This document shows, piece by piece, positions 22,340-34,760 of a stretch of DNA of 64,000 bases (position 1 is its first letter; every line of letters begins with the position of its first letter). The notes beneath the pieces are model-generated. The model saw nothing but the letters and a program-made list of their open reading frames with translations. It was not told the origin of the DNA and did no database searches. The position numbers were made by a program, and so were the translations under genes. Source of the DNA: Dugong dugon (taxonomy: Eukaryota; Chordata; Mammalia; Sirenia; Dugongidae). The stretch is from positions 49,705,501 to 49,769,500 of the forward strand of contig CM057482.1 of NCBI GenBank assembly GCA_030035585.1, given 5' to 3'.

Positions 22340-22575
22340 ACTTTCCATAAGGTCATCTCCCAGAGAAGCCTTCCCCAAACCCCAGTTTAAGTTAAGCTCC
22401 CCTTCTCTTCTCTGCTTTCCTCGCTCCCGTCTATGCTTAGCCCTCACTCTTTGGTACTTATCTCTACTTTGTCTCCTTCTCTGGACAGTAGGTTCTTTGA
22501 GGACAGAGACCTTTTTGTTTTTTCTTGTATTCCAAAAACCTGGCATCATGACCGGTATCTAATAAGGGAGCTATT
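22340..22575 (+). mobile_element. L2 LINE 3' end
   Basis: L2-like 3' terminal text: 'gagaagccttccccaaacc', 'tttgaggacagagaccttt' and 'aacctggcatcatgacc'. Decayed. Confidence 0.7.
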
Positions 22576-23928
22576 AATGGACGATGGAGAATAATGCTCT
22601 ATACATATAATGGGGTCCTGCTGTGTGTTACTTTACTCCATGGCATTGTAACATAAATATCTGGATGGGTTTGGAATCACGCGTGCCACAGCCTTACTAA
22701 TTTAGTTTGCCTTTCTAATTTCTGTCTCTTACTTTCTGGGAGGAGAAGGCAGCAAGACTGCATACAATTTCAACTTCTGAACTAAAAATGGAATGGGGAA
22801 GAGGCAGAGAAGGAAATAAGCCAATTCAGCTGCTCTTTCAAACTCCTCTCCCTAGTTTTTTAGAACTAAGGCAATCAGGGAAATGGAATGGTCCTATTTG
22901 GAGAGCTCTCTAGAATGACTCTTCTACCTGTATAACTAGGGTAACCAACTGTCCTCATATGCCTGGGACTGTCGTAATTTTAGTACAGATATGTCTGCAT
23001 CCCAGGAGACCACTCCCTGAGATGCAAAAAACCACAAGTTTTGGTGGTGGATACTGAAATTTGGGGAAAAAGTTGGCAGCTCCCAAATTATCTGCCTTCA
23101 GAAGTTGCTGTCACTGTTTGTTCCCCCGACTGTGGCCGTGATTTGTGGTTCACAGTACTCTATCATCATTGTTGTATCACTCCGAGAGATGGACTTCAGT
23201 GTGTAATTAAGGGCATTGTAATCATGAGCATTAAGAAATCCTCCTTTGACTTTGCCTGTTGATCAGCTGTTGTGCTTTGTATCAAGATAGTGCTGGTCAA
23301 AATGTTAACATTGTAAATATTCTGACCATGTTTTCTAAAAGTTTAGATCATTGAAGTGAGAATGGTTATAATACCAATGGCCCAGACATCTTGAAAAGGA
23401 AGCCTAAATGACTGTGTTATATTAAAGACAGATGGAAGAATGCCTATAACTGTATTAGGGAGGTAAGTGTAGAAAAGAATATGCACAGTATGCATCCAGC
23501 ACAATATGCAGAAAAGAATTTGGGATTGGGCGCGATGGAGAAGGCCATGTGAAAGCACATATGGAGACTGAATCTCACAAATTTGGGCTGAGATAGGTAA
23601 ATACTTACAAAGCAATAAAAATTTTTTTTTTGTCTTCTGAAAAGACACCAATGATCAGTTGAAAATAGCAGCCATTGACTTCACTTGAGCATAACACAGG
23701 AATGAATATACATCATTGTATTGTTCCCGTATTGCTCTGTGAAACTGAGCAAAGTTAACTTTCTTGGTTCAGAAGGTACAACTAAAGTGCCCTGTGTGTG
23801 AACAAAAGGGGTACTTTTGATAATAGATGCTTTTTGGCCCTTTTCAATGTAGGGTTGATTCCGTATGTCTTAACAATTTTCATGCTTCTACAGTATATCA
23901 AGTGATGTATCCTGTCATGGTGTTCTGG
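22576..23928. other. No clear feature
   Basis: Mostly unclassified. Around 22,940-23,000 a short 'gggtaaccaactgtcctc' block resembles old DNA-transposon ends but is too short to assign. Confidence 0.45.
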
Positions 23929-24371
23929 GTTGATTTCTGTCCCCCAAAAAGATAGGCTCAAGCCCTAACCTCCGGTACCTATGAATATGACCTATTTGGA
24001 AATAGGTCTTTGCATATATAACTGGTTAAAACAAGGTCATACTGGAGTAGGGTAGGATTGACCCTACTCCAATATGACTGGTGTCCTTATAGAAGAGAAG
24101 AGACACAGAAGGAAGACAATTATGTGAAGATGGAGTTAGAGATTGGAGCAATAGATCTACAAGTCAAGACACATCAAGGATTGCGGGAAACTACGGAAAG
24201 CTAGGAGAGAAGCTTGGAACAGAATGCCCCTCAGAGCCCTCAGAAAGAATCAACACTACGAAAACCCTGATTTTGGGCTCCTAGTTTCCAGAACTGTGAG
24301 AGAATAAATTCTTTTTAAACCCACCTAGTTTGTGGTAATTTGTTAACGCAGCCACAGGAAACTACTAAACA
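23929..24371 (+). mobile_element. MLT1-type MaLR solo LTR, plus strand
   Basis: 'tgacctatttggaaatagg', 'gactggtgtccttatag' and the terminal 'tttccagaactgtgagag', 'aataaattc', 'gcagccacaggaaactact' identify the LTR end. It is homologous to the segment transduced at 10,100-10,390. Confidence 0.85.
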
Positions 24372-25210
24372 TTGGCAACAAAAAGTGTCCCCCAGATCTG
24401 ATGCGTTTTGATTTGAAAAATGAAGTTTCAAATCATCATCTTGATTTCTGTGAAGATTCTAATGAAATCTCAGAAAATATAAAACAAAAGATTGTTGATA
24501 TCTTGTCCAAATTCAAACTTTGCTTACCTATTGGCATATTCAGCACAATTTAATGTAAATTTTAGAAATTCCATTCATTCTGTAAACCTGCTACCAAAGA
24601 AACTGGAATGAACTTAACCCCTGTGCCCTGCACTCCTTGTACACAGCACTGCTAAAAGAGGCATGACTTGTCTACCTGTGAGGTTGAGTCTTTCATAGTG
24701 CAAGTTTCTGGTCATTTTTCATTCTTCTCAAGATGTGCAGGAGCACTTAATGAGATTTTTGACTTTATAGAAATGGAAGGAGACAGCCTCCTCAGCCATG
24801 TGCCTACAAGATGACTATCATTGTTGCCTGCCATAAAATCATGTTTTCAAAATAATATTTTGAAATATCATATAAAATCATATGATTTTTATGGAGGACA
24901 AAAGGAAAAAGGAATATCTCTAATTTGGAAATACATTGAAGATGAGAATGGAGAAAATAAGTACAGTAGAACAGAAATTCATGTGCTATTTCTTCAAAAC
25001 TGTTTGATGTCTTTGACAAGGCCATGAGGAACCTAGAAAAGGATGAAGTGACTGAATCTGTGTTGTTTGATGTTAGGTGAAAATTGTGTCAGAAACTCAT
25101 ATAGCAATAAGGAATGCTTCAGAAAACAAAAAAGTGACCAGAATAGAGCAAACAAGTTAAACATGACTTGCTCAACTAAACTTTGATTTCACAAGTTCAA
25201 ATTATGTCTT
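24372..25210 (+). pseudogene. Degraded hAT-like transposase (or hAT-derived gene) remnant
   Basis: A coding-like tract follows the LTR. 24,372-24,557 is open with a charged, protein-like composition ('SENIKQKIVDILSKFK'). From 24,683 one frame reads through a segment ending 'GDSLLSHVPTR', then TGA at 24,812-24,814, then 'LSLLPAIKS' and on to 25,027. After a frameshift near 25,003 the text 'VFDKAMRNLEKDEVTES' appears. The HVPTR-W-LSL-PAI pattern, with the Trp codon now TGA, is typical of hAT transposases and of mammalian genes derived from them. Whether this is an old DNA transposon or a processed copy of a domesticated gene cannot be decided here. Confidence 0.55.
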
Positions 25211-25229
25211 TGCTTTAAAACCATTTTCC

Positions 25230-26570
25230 CTGAAAGAGAGCTTTTAACTTAATGATATTCTTGCAGAGTATTTAAAATGGTGGACAAACTTAAATGTAAA
25301 ACTATAAAACTTCTTCTAGAAACGAACATAGGAGAAAATCTCCGGGACTTAGGACTAGGTTAAGAGTTCCTAGACTTGACATCGAAAACATGATATGTAA
25401 GTTGAAAAATTGATAAACTGGAACTCATCAAAGTTAACAACCTTTCCTTTGTGAAAGAGCCTATTATAAGGATGAAAAGACAAGCTATAGATGTGGCGAC
25501 AATAGTTGCAGAGCATGTGCTTGACAGAGGATTCCTATCTACAATATACAAAGAACTCTAAAAACTAAATAGTCAAAAAAAAAAATCCCATTAGGATATG
25601 GACAGAAGACATGAACAGACATCTTACCAGACAGGATATATGGGTGGCAAATAAGCACACAAAAAGCTGTTCAACATCATAAGCCATTAGAGACATGCAA
25701 ATTAAACCACAACGGGATACCACTACACACGTGTCAGAATGGCTAAAATGAAAAATAGTTACAACACCAAATGCTGGTGAGGATGCAGAGAAACTGGATC
25801 ACTCATACATTGCTGGTGGAAATGTAAAATGCTGGGAAATCGTTTGACAATTCCTTTTAAAACTAAAAATGGACGTACTATAGGACTCAGCATTTGAATT
25901 CTTGGGCATTTATCCCAGAAAAACGAAGAGTTATTTTTACACAAGGACTTGTATATGAATGTTCCTAGTAGTTTTATTCATAATAACGAAAAAGTGGAAA
26001 CTACCTATATATCCTTCAAAGGTGAATGGTTAAACAAAATCCATGTCATGGAGTACTATTCAGTAATAAAAAGGGTACATACTGATACACAAAACAAGTT
26101 GGATAAACCTCGAGGAAATTATGCTGAGTAGCATAAAAAGCCAATCTACTGTATGATTCTGTTTATGAAACATTCATGAAGTAACATTAATTATGGAGAT
26201 GGAGAACAGATGGGTAATAGCCAGGAGTTGGGGACTGGTAGAGGGGAAGGATATTACTATTAAAGGGGTAACATGAAAGAGTCTTGTGGTAATGCTACAG
26301 TTGAATATCTTATTGTTGGTGATAAGTGATAAAATTGGATATAGCTACGCATATATACACACACACATGGATGTGTAACTGGTGCAGTCTATCTGATAAG
26401 ATTTCCGGATTGTACCAATGTCAGTTTCTTGGTTTTGATATTGTACTAGAGTTGTGTACAATGCTAACACTGGGGGAAGCTGGGTCAAGGGAGCATGGGA
26501 CCTCTCCATGCATTTCTTTGCAATCTCTTGTGAATCTAGAATTATTTCAAAACAAAAGGTTTTGTAGAAC
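25230..26570 (+). mobile_element. Old L1, plus strand, 3' part
   Basis: Sense L1 with 'aaactggaactcatcaaag', 'attgctggtggaaatgt' and a 3' UTR ending near 'gaattatttcaaaacaaaa'. Diverged, all frames broken. 26,330-26,370 holds a short (ca)n/(ta)n tract. Confidence 0.8.
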
Positions 26571-26858
26571 AATGGATATTTTAGACATGCATAGACTATA
26601 TGATGAATTTATAATGTAAATGACCTGGTTAACAAACAAGACTGTAGATACAAAGTGGATGGACATTTTTGGAGAGCTGGAAACAATTCCCACGAGTCTA
26701 AAATCCTTCTGTTGCTACTAAGTGAAATCCTATGTTTTTGATCTCAAATGCTTTTGTTGAGAGAATATTTGACTTTATTGGACTGATATCAGGGATCAGT
26801 GTAATGTACACTTGCAAAGCGCAGAGCTGCAAATCAAGGAGAATTTTACATTTTACTG
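26571..26858. other. No recognisable feature
   Basis: Short spacer between the L1 and the DNA element. Confidence 0.5.
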
Positions 26859-26860
26859 TA

Positions 26861-27234
26861 CAGGAAGTTCCTGGATTATGAACGAGTTCTATTCCTAAAG
26901 CCTGTCTTTAAGTTGAATTTGTACAGAAGTTGGAACAGTTAGGTACGGTTTGTATCTAACGTCAGTTAGTCAAATGTTTATCTTAGTGTACAGTATATAG
27001 TGTACTTTTCTATGCATAGAAAACATTCAAGAAACATTTCCAGATACATTAAAACATCTTTAACATAATAATACAGTAATAATAATGTTTTGATGCGCGT
27101 CGCAAAGTAGCACCCGTTCGTCATTACGAACCGTTGTATGTACCTCGAATTTTTAATATAATAGGATTTATGGGGTTTGGTTCATAACTACAGGTTGTAC
27201 ATAAATTGGACGTTCATAACCTGGGGACTGCCTG
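26861..27234. mobile_element. Non-autonomous DNA element with terminal inverted repeats
   Basis: The left end 'caggaagttcctggattatg' and the complement of the right end 'caggcagtccccaggttatg' form imperfect terminal inverted repeats of about 24 bp. TA occurs outside both ends (26,859-26,860 and 27,235-27,236), as expected for Tc1/mariner or pogo-type elements. 374 bp long, with no transposase frame. Confidence 0.75.
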
Positions 27235-27616
27235 TATTCAGTTTCATCACTATGTAAAGAAAAGAAGGATTTCCTAATGGCTGTAGGCAGTTGAGAGAAG
27301 TATTATTGGAAAAGGAAACAGAAAGAGTAAAAATATTCTACTGTATCATGGAGCAGAAAGAAACATGGCATATTTTTAATATAGGTAATATTTATAACAT
27401 GTTCTTCTTTTAAAAAGTTGTAAACATTTATGTGTAAGAAATACACAATATAAAGCCTATAAAACTTAAATATCAATGAAAAACTTTTTTAAGGGTTAAA
27501 ATAAATTTTTGTATCAGAGAACAGAAACATTTAAAAAATTGTTATATTCTTTTCACACATATTACTTGTTTAATTAGTCCTACTGTTAATTACTACTAGT
27601 TGCCACTGTTAACTAA

Positions 27617-27825
27617 AAGGAGCCCTGGTGGTGTAACAGTTAAGCACTTGGCTGCTAACTGAAAGGTTAGTGGTTCACACCCACCCACCGACTCTGTGGG
27701 AGAAAGACCTGACGATCTGCTTCCATAAAGATTACAGCCAGGAAAACCCTATGGAGCAGTTCTACTCTGTCACATGGGGTTGCTATGAGTCAGAAGTGAC
27801 TTGACAGCACCCAACAACAACCACT
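27617..27825 (+). mobile_element. Afrotherian SINE, long form
   Basis: 'aaaggagccctggtggtg', 'gaaaggttagtggttcac', 'gattacagcc', 'aaaccctatggagcagttc', ending 'cacccaacaacaacc'. Pol III boxes are still recognisable. Confidence 0.92.
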
Positions 27826-27829
27826 GTTG

Positions 27830-30190
27830 ACTAGCTGTATGGTTGTTTTGTTTAAATAATATTTCAATATAACGCAATGGTAAATAGTGCAGAGTAATAT
27901 ATAATTTCAAATAAGCATTTATTTTTATGTTGAAGTAATAACAGACTTGTATAATTACTTATTATATATTATAGTATAACTTCTAGAGAGTCTGGTTGGC
28001 TCTCTAAAAGTTGGTCATTCCATGTATAACTTCTCTTAACAGTAGTGGCAATGAAGCAGAAGTGAAGCCAGCACTCTACTTGTAGTACCACAATATAAAT
28101 GTATTCTTGAGTAATCTGAACATGGCATCAGATCTAAGAAAGACAGGAGTGAGAGAAAGGGAGTATGGAGTTTAGAAGAAAAAAAAAATGGAAAAAGGAA
28201 ATGTAGAAGAAATTCAGGTTCTGGCACGAAAGGCATCAGAGAATACAGATTTGAAATCTTTTGGATGTTATCACATTTCTTAGTTGACTGATTCTGGGTG
28301 TAGGAATACCATATTTTATGCTATTTTAGGCACCAGTTCTTTACTGTGTCCAGGATATCAGAGAAATGAATTTGGCTTTGTCAGAATGTTTCCAAACAAT
28401 CCAGAGACAGGAAGCCACACCCTTTCAAAACATACACTCTCTCACACACAGTCTTAAGCCTAGCTGGATTTTTATATGTTTTTTAATTTGCCAAGCTATT
28501 ATAAAACTTCCCGTTTTCATATAATATGTACTCTCTTATGGAAATATTAATCCCATTTAAAAAATTAAACACATTTAAATTCGGAGCTTTTCATGGAAAC
28601 AAAGTATATAGCTTTATAATATATATCTTTCCAAAACTTGTGTGGCTTACAAATAACCACATGCCATGAGGGCCTCAGAATTGGGGAGGAAAAAGATTTT
28701 CAGCTTTTGACTATCTATTGAGATCCCTGAAAGTTAGAGCTAGAAAGGGTCTTAGAATTGATCCCAACCCATTCTCTTCTCTACCCCTCCCCCCTTGAGC
28801 AGATGAGGAATATTTACTCCCTGAAGATCTTTTCCAGAACATTTCCATCACATTCTCTCTGATGCTTTCGCCATATGCGTCCACACTTTGTTAATGGAAG
28901 AGAACATTAGTGTTAGGTAGAGTGATAATGAATTTAATAGCTTTTCCTCACCTGTTTGTGTTGTCCTTTCAAAACAGAAGGCAGGACCATGGTTAGCAGG
29001 AGAACACAGATGCTCCCCAGAGTAAAGGGTGGTTGTGGCGCCCTGATTCCTGCTCCACCAAACTCAAGCTCAGCCCCAAGTTCTCCGCTCTCCCTTCAAG
29101 TCTAATTCTACAAGTAATGAAGCTGCCACCAATTTTTCTTAGCTTTTTAAGTCCATTCTTTCCAAATATCACATTTAATGATCTTTGCTGATGATTTTTC
29201 AAATAATGATAATTCCAAAACCATAGTCCAAAAAGGCATTTGTAACATTTACTAAATAATAGTTTGCTAATGCATAATAGTATAAAATACTGTCATTTTT
29301 TTCATAATATTCCTGTGCTTTAAAAATGTACTTCTAAAAAACAAAATTATACTTCATCTTTAAAAATATAAAGGAAGAGGCTGGATCAATTGGCATGTAC
29401 ATGTGGGTGGTATTTGTACAAACAGTAATTGTAGTGTACTGAAAATAGCATATTCATCAAAAATTAAAGTATCAACTTAAAAATATTTTCCAAATAAATA
29501 GCTAGTATTGATGTAAGTATTTAACTATCCTGAAGTTTTCTTTTACAAGCATAGTATTTTGCTAATGATACTAGGATGAGCTATACAATCCTTTTGAGGA
29601 TTATTTTAAAGTTACATGATTCGGCTTAATTGATCAGTCATAATTTACTTGAGCTTTTTATAGTATAAATCTTTTAATATTTTCTTTCAGTGAAAAATAC
29701 CTTACTAAAACCTTCATGTGTACCGCAGTGACTTCTAACATAAAATAATGTGTTTCATATAGTTTTTTGTGGCATCCTAAACACTCTGTAATTTTTATGC
29801 CTAGATCTGGTATTGCTCTACTTTGCAAGGGAAAAACCATTGTAAAGAGGAAAAGTGATTTATTTTCAGAAACACGTAGAGTGGGATCTGCCTCGTTGGA
29901 ATGTGTGTCAGAGGTGTTCATGTGTGCTGGGGGCAACCCCCATGGGAGTCCTTCCATGAGGGAGGGCTAGCCAGCCTCTCAGAGGAGACATGTACTCTCT
30001 GCTCACACTGGCTGTGTGGGGTGCAGGATAGTATGCCTGGGGCGATGTGCAGGACCATCCCCCAGCAATCCCAGAGGCTGTTTCTGTAGTGACTGGCCAT
30101 AGTTGGCCAGAGGCAGAGCCAGACCTTTTTAGTCCTCAAAAAAAAAGTTCTACATAGTTTGCTTACCATACCTGCCTCTATCAGTGGAGT
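27830..30190. other. Mostly unclassified AT-rich sequence
   Basis: No gene or well-defined repeat recognised. The small open frames (28,036; 28,993; 29,658; 29,918) have no domains or supporting context. Confidence 0.45.
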
Positions 30191-30207
30191 CACTACTTGG
30201 CTATATA

Positions 30208-30417
30208 CCAAAAAAAACTAAACCCACTGCTGTCGAGTAGGTTTCGACTCATAGTGACCCTATAGGACAGAGTAGAACAGCCCTTTGGCATTTCCAAGGC
30301 TGTAAATCCTTATGGAAGCAGGCTGCCACATCTCTCTCCTGCAGAGTGGCTAGTGGGTTTGAACCACTGACCTTTCAGTTAGCAGCCGAGTGCTTAACCT
30401 CTGTGCCACCAGGGCTC
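30208..30417 (-). mobile_element. Afrotherian SINE, minus strand, with TSD
   Basis: A SINE complement from 'ctgtcgagtaggtttcgac' to 'gccaccagggctcct'. Flanked by CTACTTGGCTATATA (about 30,193-30,207) and CTACTTGGCTGTATA (about 30,418-30,432), one mismatch, so its ends are well defined. Confidence 0.92.
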
Positions 30418-30432
30418 CTACTTGGCTGTATA

Positions 30433-30964
30433 GCCCTTACCATATATAAAAGGAAGTAGTCTACCTAATCCTCCATTACTTTTAGAGCAGTTTCCATATA
30501 TACCATTTTCTTGTGACGTAGAATTCCCAGTCATCCACCCTTACTGAGTACATCCATATACTCTGATGTGCTAAGAAGCTAGTGTTTTGCATATGTGTGC
30601 AGGTGTGTATATTACACGTATAGGTTTAGGTTTATGTACCAGAAACAATTATGATTCTGTGGGTTGGAAATTTGGGCTTATATCATTTGAGTGGTTCTTT
30701 TGCTAGACTTGCCCGGGCTCACTCATGCAGATGCAGTCAGCTCATGGTTTGGCTGGGGCTGGATGGTCTAGAATTCCCTCACTCATGTGACTGAAGGTTG
30801 GAAGGCTGCAAGCCAGGGCATCTCATTTCTTTTCCATGTGACCTCTCCAGCACGCTAATTTGGGCTTCTTCTCACGGTGGTCTCAGGGTTCCCAGCATTA
30901 ACAGAGGGCAGGCCTCAATGTCCAAGTGCTTTTCAAGCCTCGACTTGTGTCATTTTTGCCCTCT
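30433..30964. other. No recognisable feature
   Basis: Nothing recognised between the SINE and the LTR. Confidence 0.45.
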
Positions 30965-31500
30965 GTGTTGGTTGGGGTTGTGTGTCAACTTGGGGGGGCC
31001 ATGATTCTCAGTGGTTTGGTTTGATGTAGTTTGGCAGTTATGTAATGATGTAATCATCTCCATGATGAGATCTGCTGTGAGCAGCCAATCAGTTGAAAGG
31101 GAGTTTTTCCTTGGGGGTATGGCCTGCATCCAATATATATGAACTTTCTGGCAAAGCTCACTGGCTTTGTTCCACTCTGGATCCTGCATCCAGCTTGTCA
31201 TCATCTGAACTCCAGTCCTTGGGACTTGAGGCAGCAGTCTGCCATCTTAGCTGCTGATCTCGGATTCATCAGCCTCTGCAGCCTGTGAGCAGCAGTCTGC
31301 CCTCTAACCCTTCGATCTTGAGTTTGTCAGCCTCTGCGGCTTCATGAGTCAGGAGAAGCCTCCAGCCTGATGCCTGACCCACAGACTTGGGACTTTTCAG
31401 CCTCTACAACCGAGTGAGCCATTTCCTTGATATAAAGCTCTCTGTCTCTGTCTATATATATGCTTCATTGGTTTTGCTTCTCTAGAGAACCGGGGCTAAG
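30965..31500 (+). mobile_element. Solo LTR (MaLR/ERV-like)
   Basis: Starts near 'tgttggttggggttgtg', shares the 'gtgtgtcaacttgg' block with 3,435, has internal duplicated 'gcagcagtctgcc'-type blocks, and ends 'ttttgcttctctagagaacc', the common 3' end of MaLR-like LTRs. It is the fuller copy of the family seen at 18,628. Confidence 0.75.
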
Positions 31501-31639
31501 ATTAACCCACCCTCTAAATCAAGTTAAACTGCTGGCCCAGGTTCAAAGGATAGGAAAAAAGACTCCACTTCTTCATGGGAAGAGCTGCAGTGTTACATTG
31601 CAGTGGGGCGTGTAAACAGGGATGGGAAGAATTTGTGAC

Positions 31640-33330
31640 AATTATTTGTAATCTACCATACCTTAGCTGACAAGGAATATTGATGTTTTTGTTCATTTTC
31701 GTGATGAAAATTTTCAAATGTACACCAGTGTTCGAATATAACTCAAAGTAAAAAGAATAATATAGTAAACGTCCCATGTGTCCATCACCTGGATTCACTG
31801 ATTTTCAAAATTTTACTCCATTTACCTCCTCTATTCGTTTCTTTTTCTCTTTGCTAAAGTATTGTAAAGCAAACCCTAAACATCGTGCTATTTCAACTCT
31901 ATATACATCAATATGCATCTCCTAAAAAGGTATGTATTCCTTATATAATCACAATGTCATTATCATATCTGGTATCATCTAACACTTGATCCACAATCAG
32001 ACTTTCTCATTTGTCTCAGAAATGCCTTTTTCCAGTAGTTAGATTTGAAAAGCAATTCACGTAAGGTCCGTGGCAGTCTCGCTTTTTATTTGTTTGCTAT
32101 TGGATTGTTTTGAAAACTAGATAAGTTGCCCCACATAGAACCTCCCACGTTCTGTATTTGTCTGTTTGCTACCTTTTGCAGTCATTTAACTTATACTTCC
32201 ATCCCTGTATTATCTGAAAAGTAGCCCTATAGGCTGGATTTCATTCAGGTTCGACTTTTTGACAAGAATCCTTCATAGGTAGTGCTGGGTGACGCCAGCT
32301 GCGTCACATAGGGAAGCATAAATGTTTGCTTGTCTTTTAATGATGCTGGTATTGATCTGGTAAAGTAGAGGGTCAGGGAAAACGAGAGAAACCTTTAATG
32401 AGATGGATTGACACAATAGCTACAACAGTGGACTCAAACATACCAACTGTCATGAAGATGGTGCAGGACCGGGTAAGTTTTCATTCATAAGGTCGCCATG
32501 AGGTGGAGTGGGCAACTAACGACAACAAATACGATTGATCAGTGGGCTGCTCCCTACGTAATAGAGTTCCTTATTAGCCTTTATTCTAATGGTTGATCCT
32601 TTGATGATCATTGCCTGAATCTGTTATTTCAGTAAGTGTTACAAGATGATGATTTTCTAATTCTGTCATTCCTTCCAAATCTGTTAGCTGGAGTTCTTTT
32701 ATAAGGATCTTTTTCTTATCAACTGGAGTTATTTGGTTATCTGAAATAGAGTTCATACAAAATACAGTCTTTCTTTTTAATTGCCAGATTACAGAATAAG
32801 AGTTGGTGACAGAATTTTATCCAAGGCTGTTCACTTAGCTGTTCTGTGGTTCTCTCTTTTTCGTTTTTGTTTTTATGAAATTATGAATTCCTGGTGTTCT
32901 AGATGTTCAGTGTGTTTCAGACAATTGCATTCTTTTTTTTTGAGGCTCAAATTGTTTCATTTTTGGCCAATGGGAGTTACTTGTTGTTAACTTCTGTATC
33001 TTTTTGATTCATTATTCTTTGAGAGCTATCTTGCTTTCTGGCATAGAATATCCCAGGATTATCTCATGTATTTCTTGCTCTAGACCTGTAATCAGTTACT
33101 CTTGGTTTGAGATTACAGTATGGGCACTAGGTGTGCTCATTGCTGTTGAATTTTTATCATTTGTAGACCTTTTCAATGTCAAGAGCTAGGAAATATATGT
33201 GCATATATTTTTTTAATTGAGCGATAAACTCATTTTTTTAACTCAAATTATAATTGCATATTTTTATTTAACTTCTTTGATTTTATACTTTATTCTCTTA
33301 AACTGAAAATTCTGGTTCCTAACATTAACA
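31640..33330 (-). mobile_element. Old L1 3' UTR-like sequence
   Basis: Phrases typical of old mammalian L1 3' UTRs in antisense, for example 'tccatcacctggattcac' and 'ttgtaaagcaaaccc'. An RTE tail is inserted at about 32,370. Strand and exact limits are uncertain. Confidence 0.5.
32370..32527 (+). mobile_element. RTE LINE 3' tail
   Basis: 'gagatggattgacacaatag', 'aacagtggactcaaac', 'gatggtgcaggaccggg', ending 'aaggtcgccatgag' and 'aactaacgacaac'. The same terminus as the fragment at 963-1308. Confidence 0.82.
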
Positions 33331-33737
33331 TCGTTGTGCTGTTGGGTGCCATCAAGTCCATTTCAACTCATAGCGACCCCATGTGACAGAGCAGAACTGC
33401 CTCATAGGGTTTTCCTGGTGGCACAGTGGTTGAAGTGCTTGGCTGCTAACTGAAAAGTTGGTGGTTTGAACCCACCAACCGTTCTGTGGGAGAAAGATGT
33501 GGCAGTGTGCCTCGGTAAAAGACTACAGCCTTGGAAACCCTATGGGGCAGGTCTACTCTGTCCTACAGGGTCTCTGTGAGTCAGAATTGACTAGATGGCA
33601 ATGGGTTTGGTTTTGGTGTTTTTACTCTTTATGGAAGCAGATCACCAGCTCTTTCTCCTGTGGAGCTGCTAGGTGGGTTTGAACTACCAACCTTTTGGTT
33701 AGCAGCTGTGCGCTTAACCATTATGCCACCAGGGTTC
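33331..33737 (-). mobile_element. SINE (minus) split by a second SINE
   Basis: Left part 33,331-33,412 ('gggtgccatcaagtcc' to 'ctcatagggtttt') and right part 33,621-33,737 ('ctttatggaagcagatc' to 'atgccaccagggttcc') make one minus-strand SINE. The gap is filled by a plus-strand SINE. Confidence 0.85.
33413..33620 (+). mobile_element. SINE (plus) nested inside a minus-strand SINE
   Basis: 'ctggtggcacagtggttg', 'gaacccaccaaccgttctg', 'gattg'-type tail 'agtcagaattgactag' and a GT-rich end 'tggttttggtgttttt'. It is younger than its host SINE. Confidence 0.88.
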
Positions 33738-33739
33738 CT

Positions 33740-34075
33740 AACGCTAATATATATTAGTGTAATGACATATAATATTAGCATTATTAGCCTAAACTAACAT
33801 ACATAATATTAGCATTATTACTTAGTTACATATATATTTCTGTAACTTCAAAACTATTATAGACAGTGTGATAATTTGAATCTTATATATTACATATATA
33901 ATTATATATTAGCATATATACTATATGTTAGTCTATATTAATGCATGTTAATAATGCTGATCTATATTAAAAATACACTGTATATTAAATAATACACATC
34001 TATATATAAAAAACAATTTACCGTCATATATTAGTTAACACACTAATAAATATATATATTATACACACACACCAC
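33740..34075. repeat. AT-rich low-complexity tract
   Basis: Repeated TATATTA, 'ataatattagcattatta' and a terminal (ac)n. No coding or repeat-family signal. Confidence 0.8.
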
Positions 34076-34079
34076 AGTT

Positions 34080-34760
34080 TCAAAGTAATATTGCTAATGT
34101 TATTACAGACTTCAGATTGAAATTTAAGATTTCTTTGTGGCTCTGTTTTCCCTAAATGTATTATACTAAAAATACACAGTCAAAACACTTTGTGCTAGAG
34201 TCACTTGAAATAATTATTTTCTCTGTATGGTTATGTCACCAACTTAGTATGTATTAAGTTTTCTTTTTCAGTTTGATTTCTGTTTTTACAGATTGCTCTT
34301 TACTTTTCGATTTCATTTCATGTTTTAAATACATAAAACATTTTGTTTCTAAAATCAAAACTATATTACAGGGTATATCTACAAAAGTCTTCTATCATTG
34401 CTGTTCTCCCACTCCGTCCCCACCCTCACCCAAAGGTAACTATTTTAATATGTTCTTAGTTTTCCTTGCAGTGTTTCTTTTTGCAAATATAAGCAAACTG
34501 TGCATAAATTTTTTATTTTCTATTTTTAAATTATTTAAAAAAATTAAAAACATTTCCCTCTTTTTAAATGCAATATTTTTTGGAGTTCCACTAAATTTTC
34601 TGTATTTTGTTTATTATTTGTTTTTAAAATCTATTATTATAAAGGTGTTATATGTACACACACATGCTCCTTATAAAAATAAATCCAAACATTACACTCT
34701 GAGGGACCCGTTAGCATCTTTTAAGGAATATATCATTTTCTTTTTAATTCAATAAGTTAA
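34080..34760 (-). mobile_element. Old LINE-like T-rich sequence
   Basis: Resembles antisense old L1 3' UTR ('ggtaactattttaatatg'-type text). The 160-codon frame at 34,273-34,755 is a low-complexity chance frame. Weak assignment. Confidence 0.35.

Noticed and set aside
21983-22390. 135-codon plus-strand frame
   Set aside because: No recognised domain, no exon signals, and its end overlaps L2.
34273-34755. 160-codon plus-strand frame rich in Phe and Ile
   Set aside because: AT-rich, low-complexity LINE-like DNA; composition alone gives such a frame.
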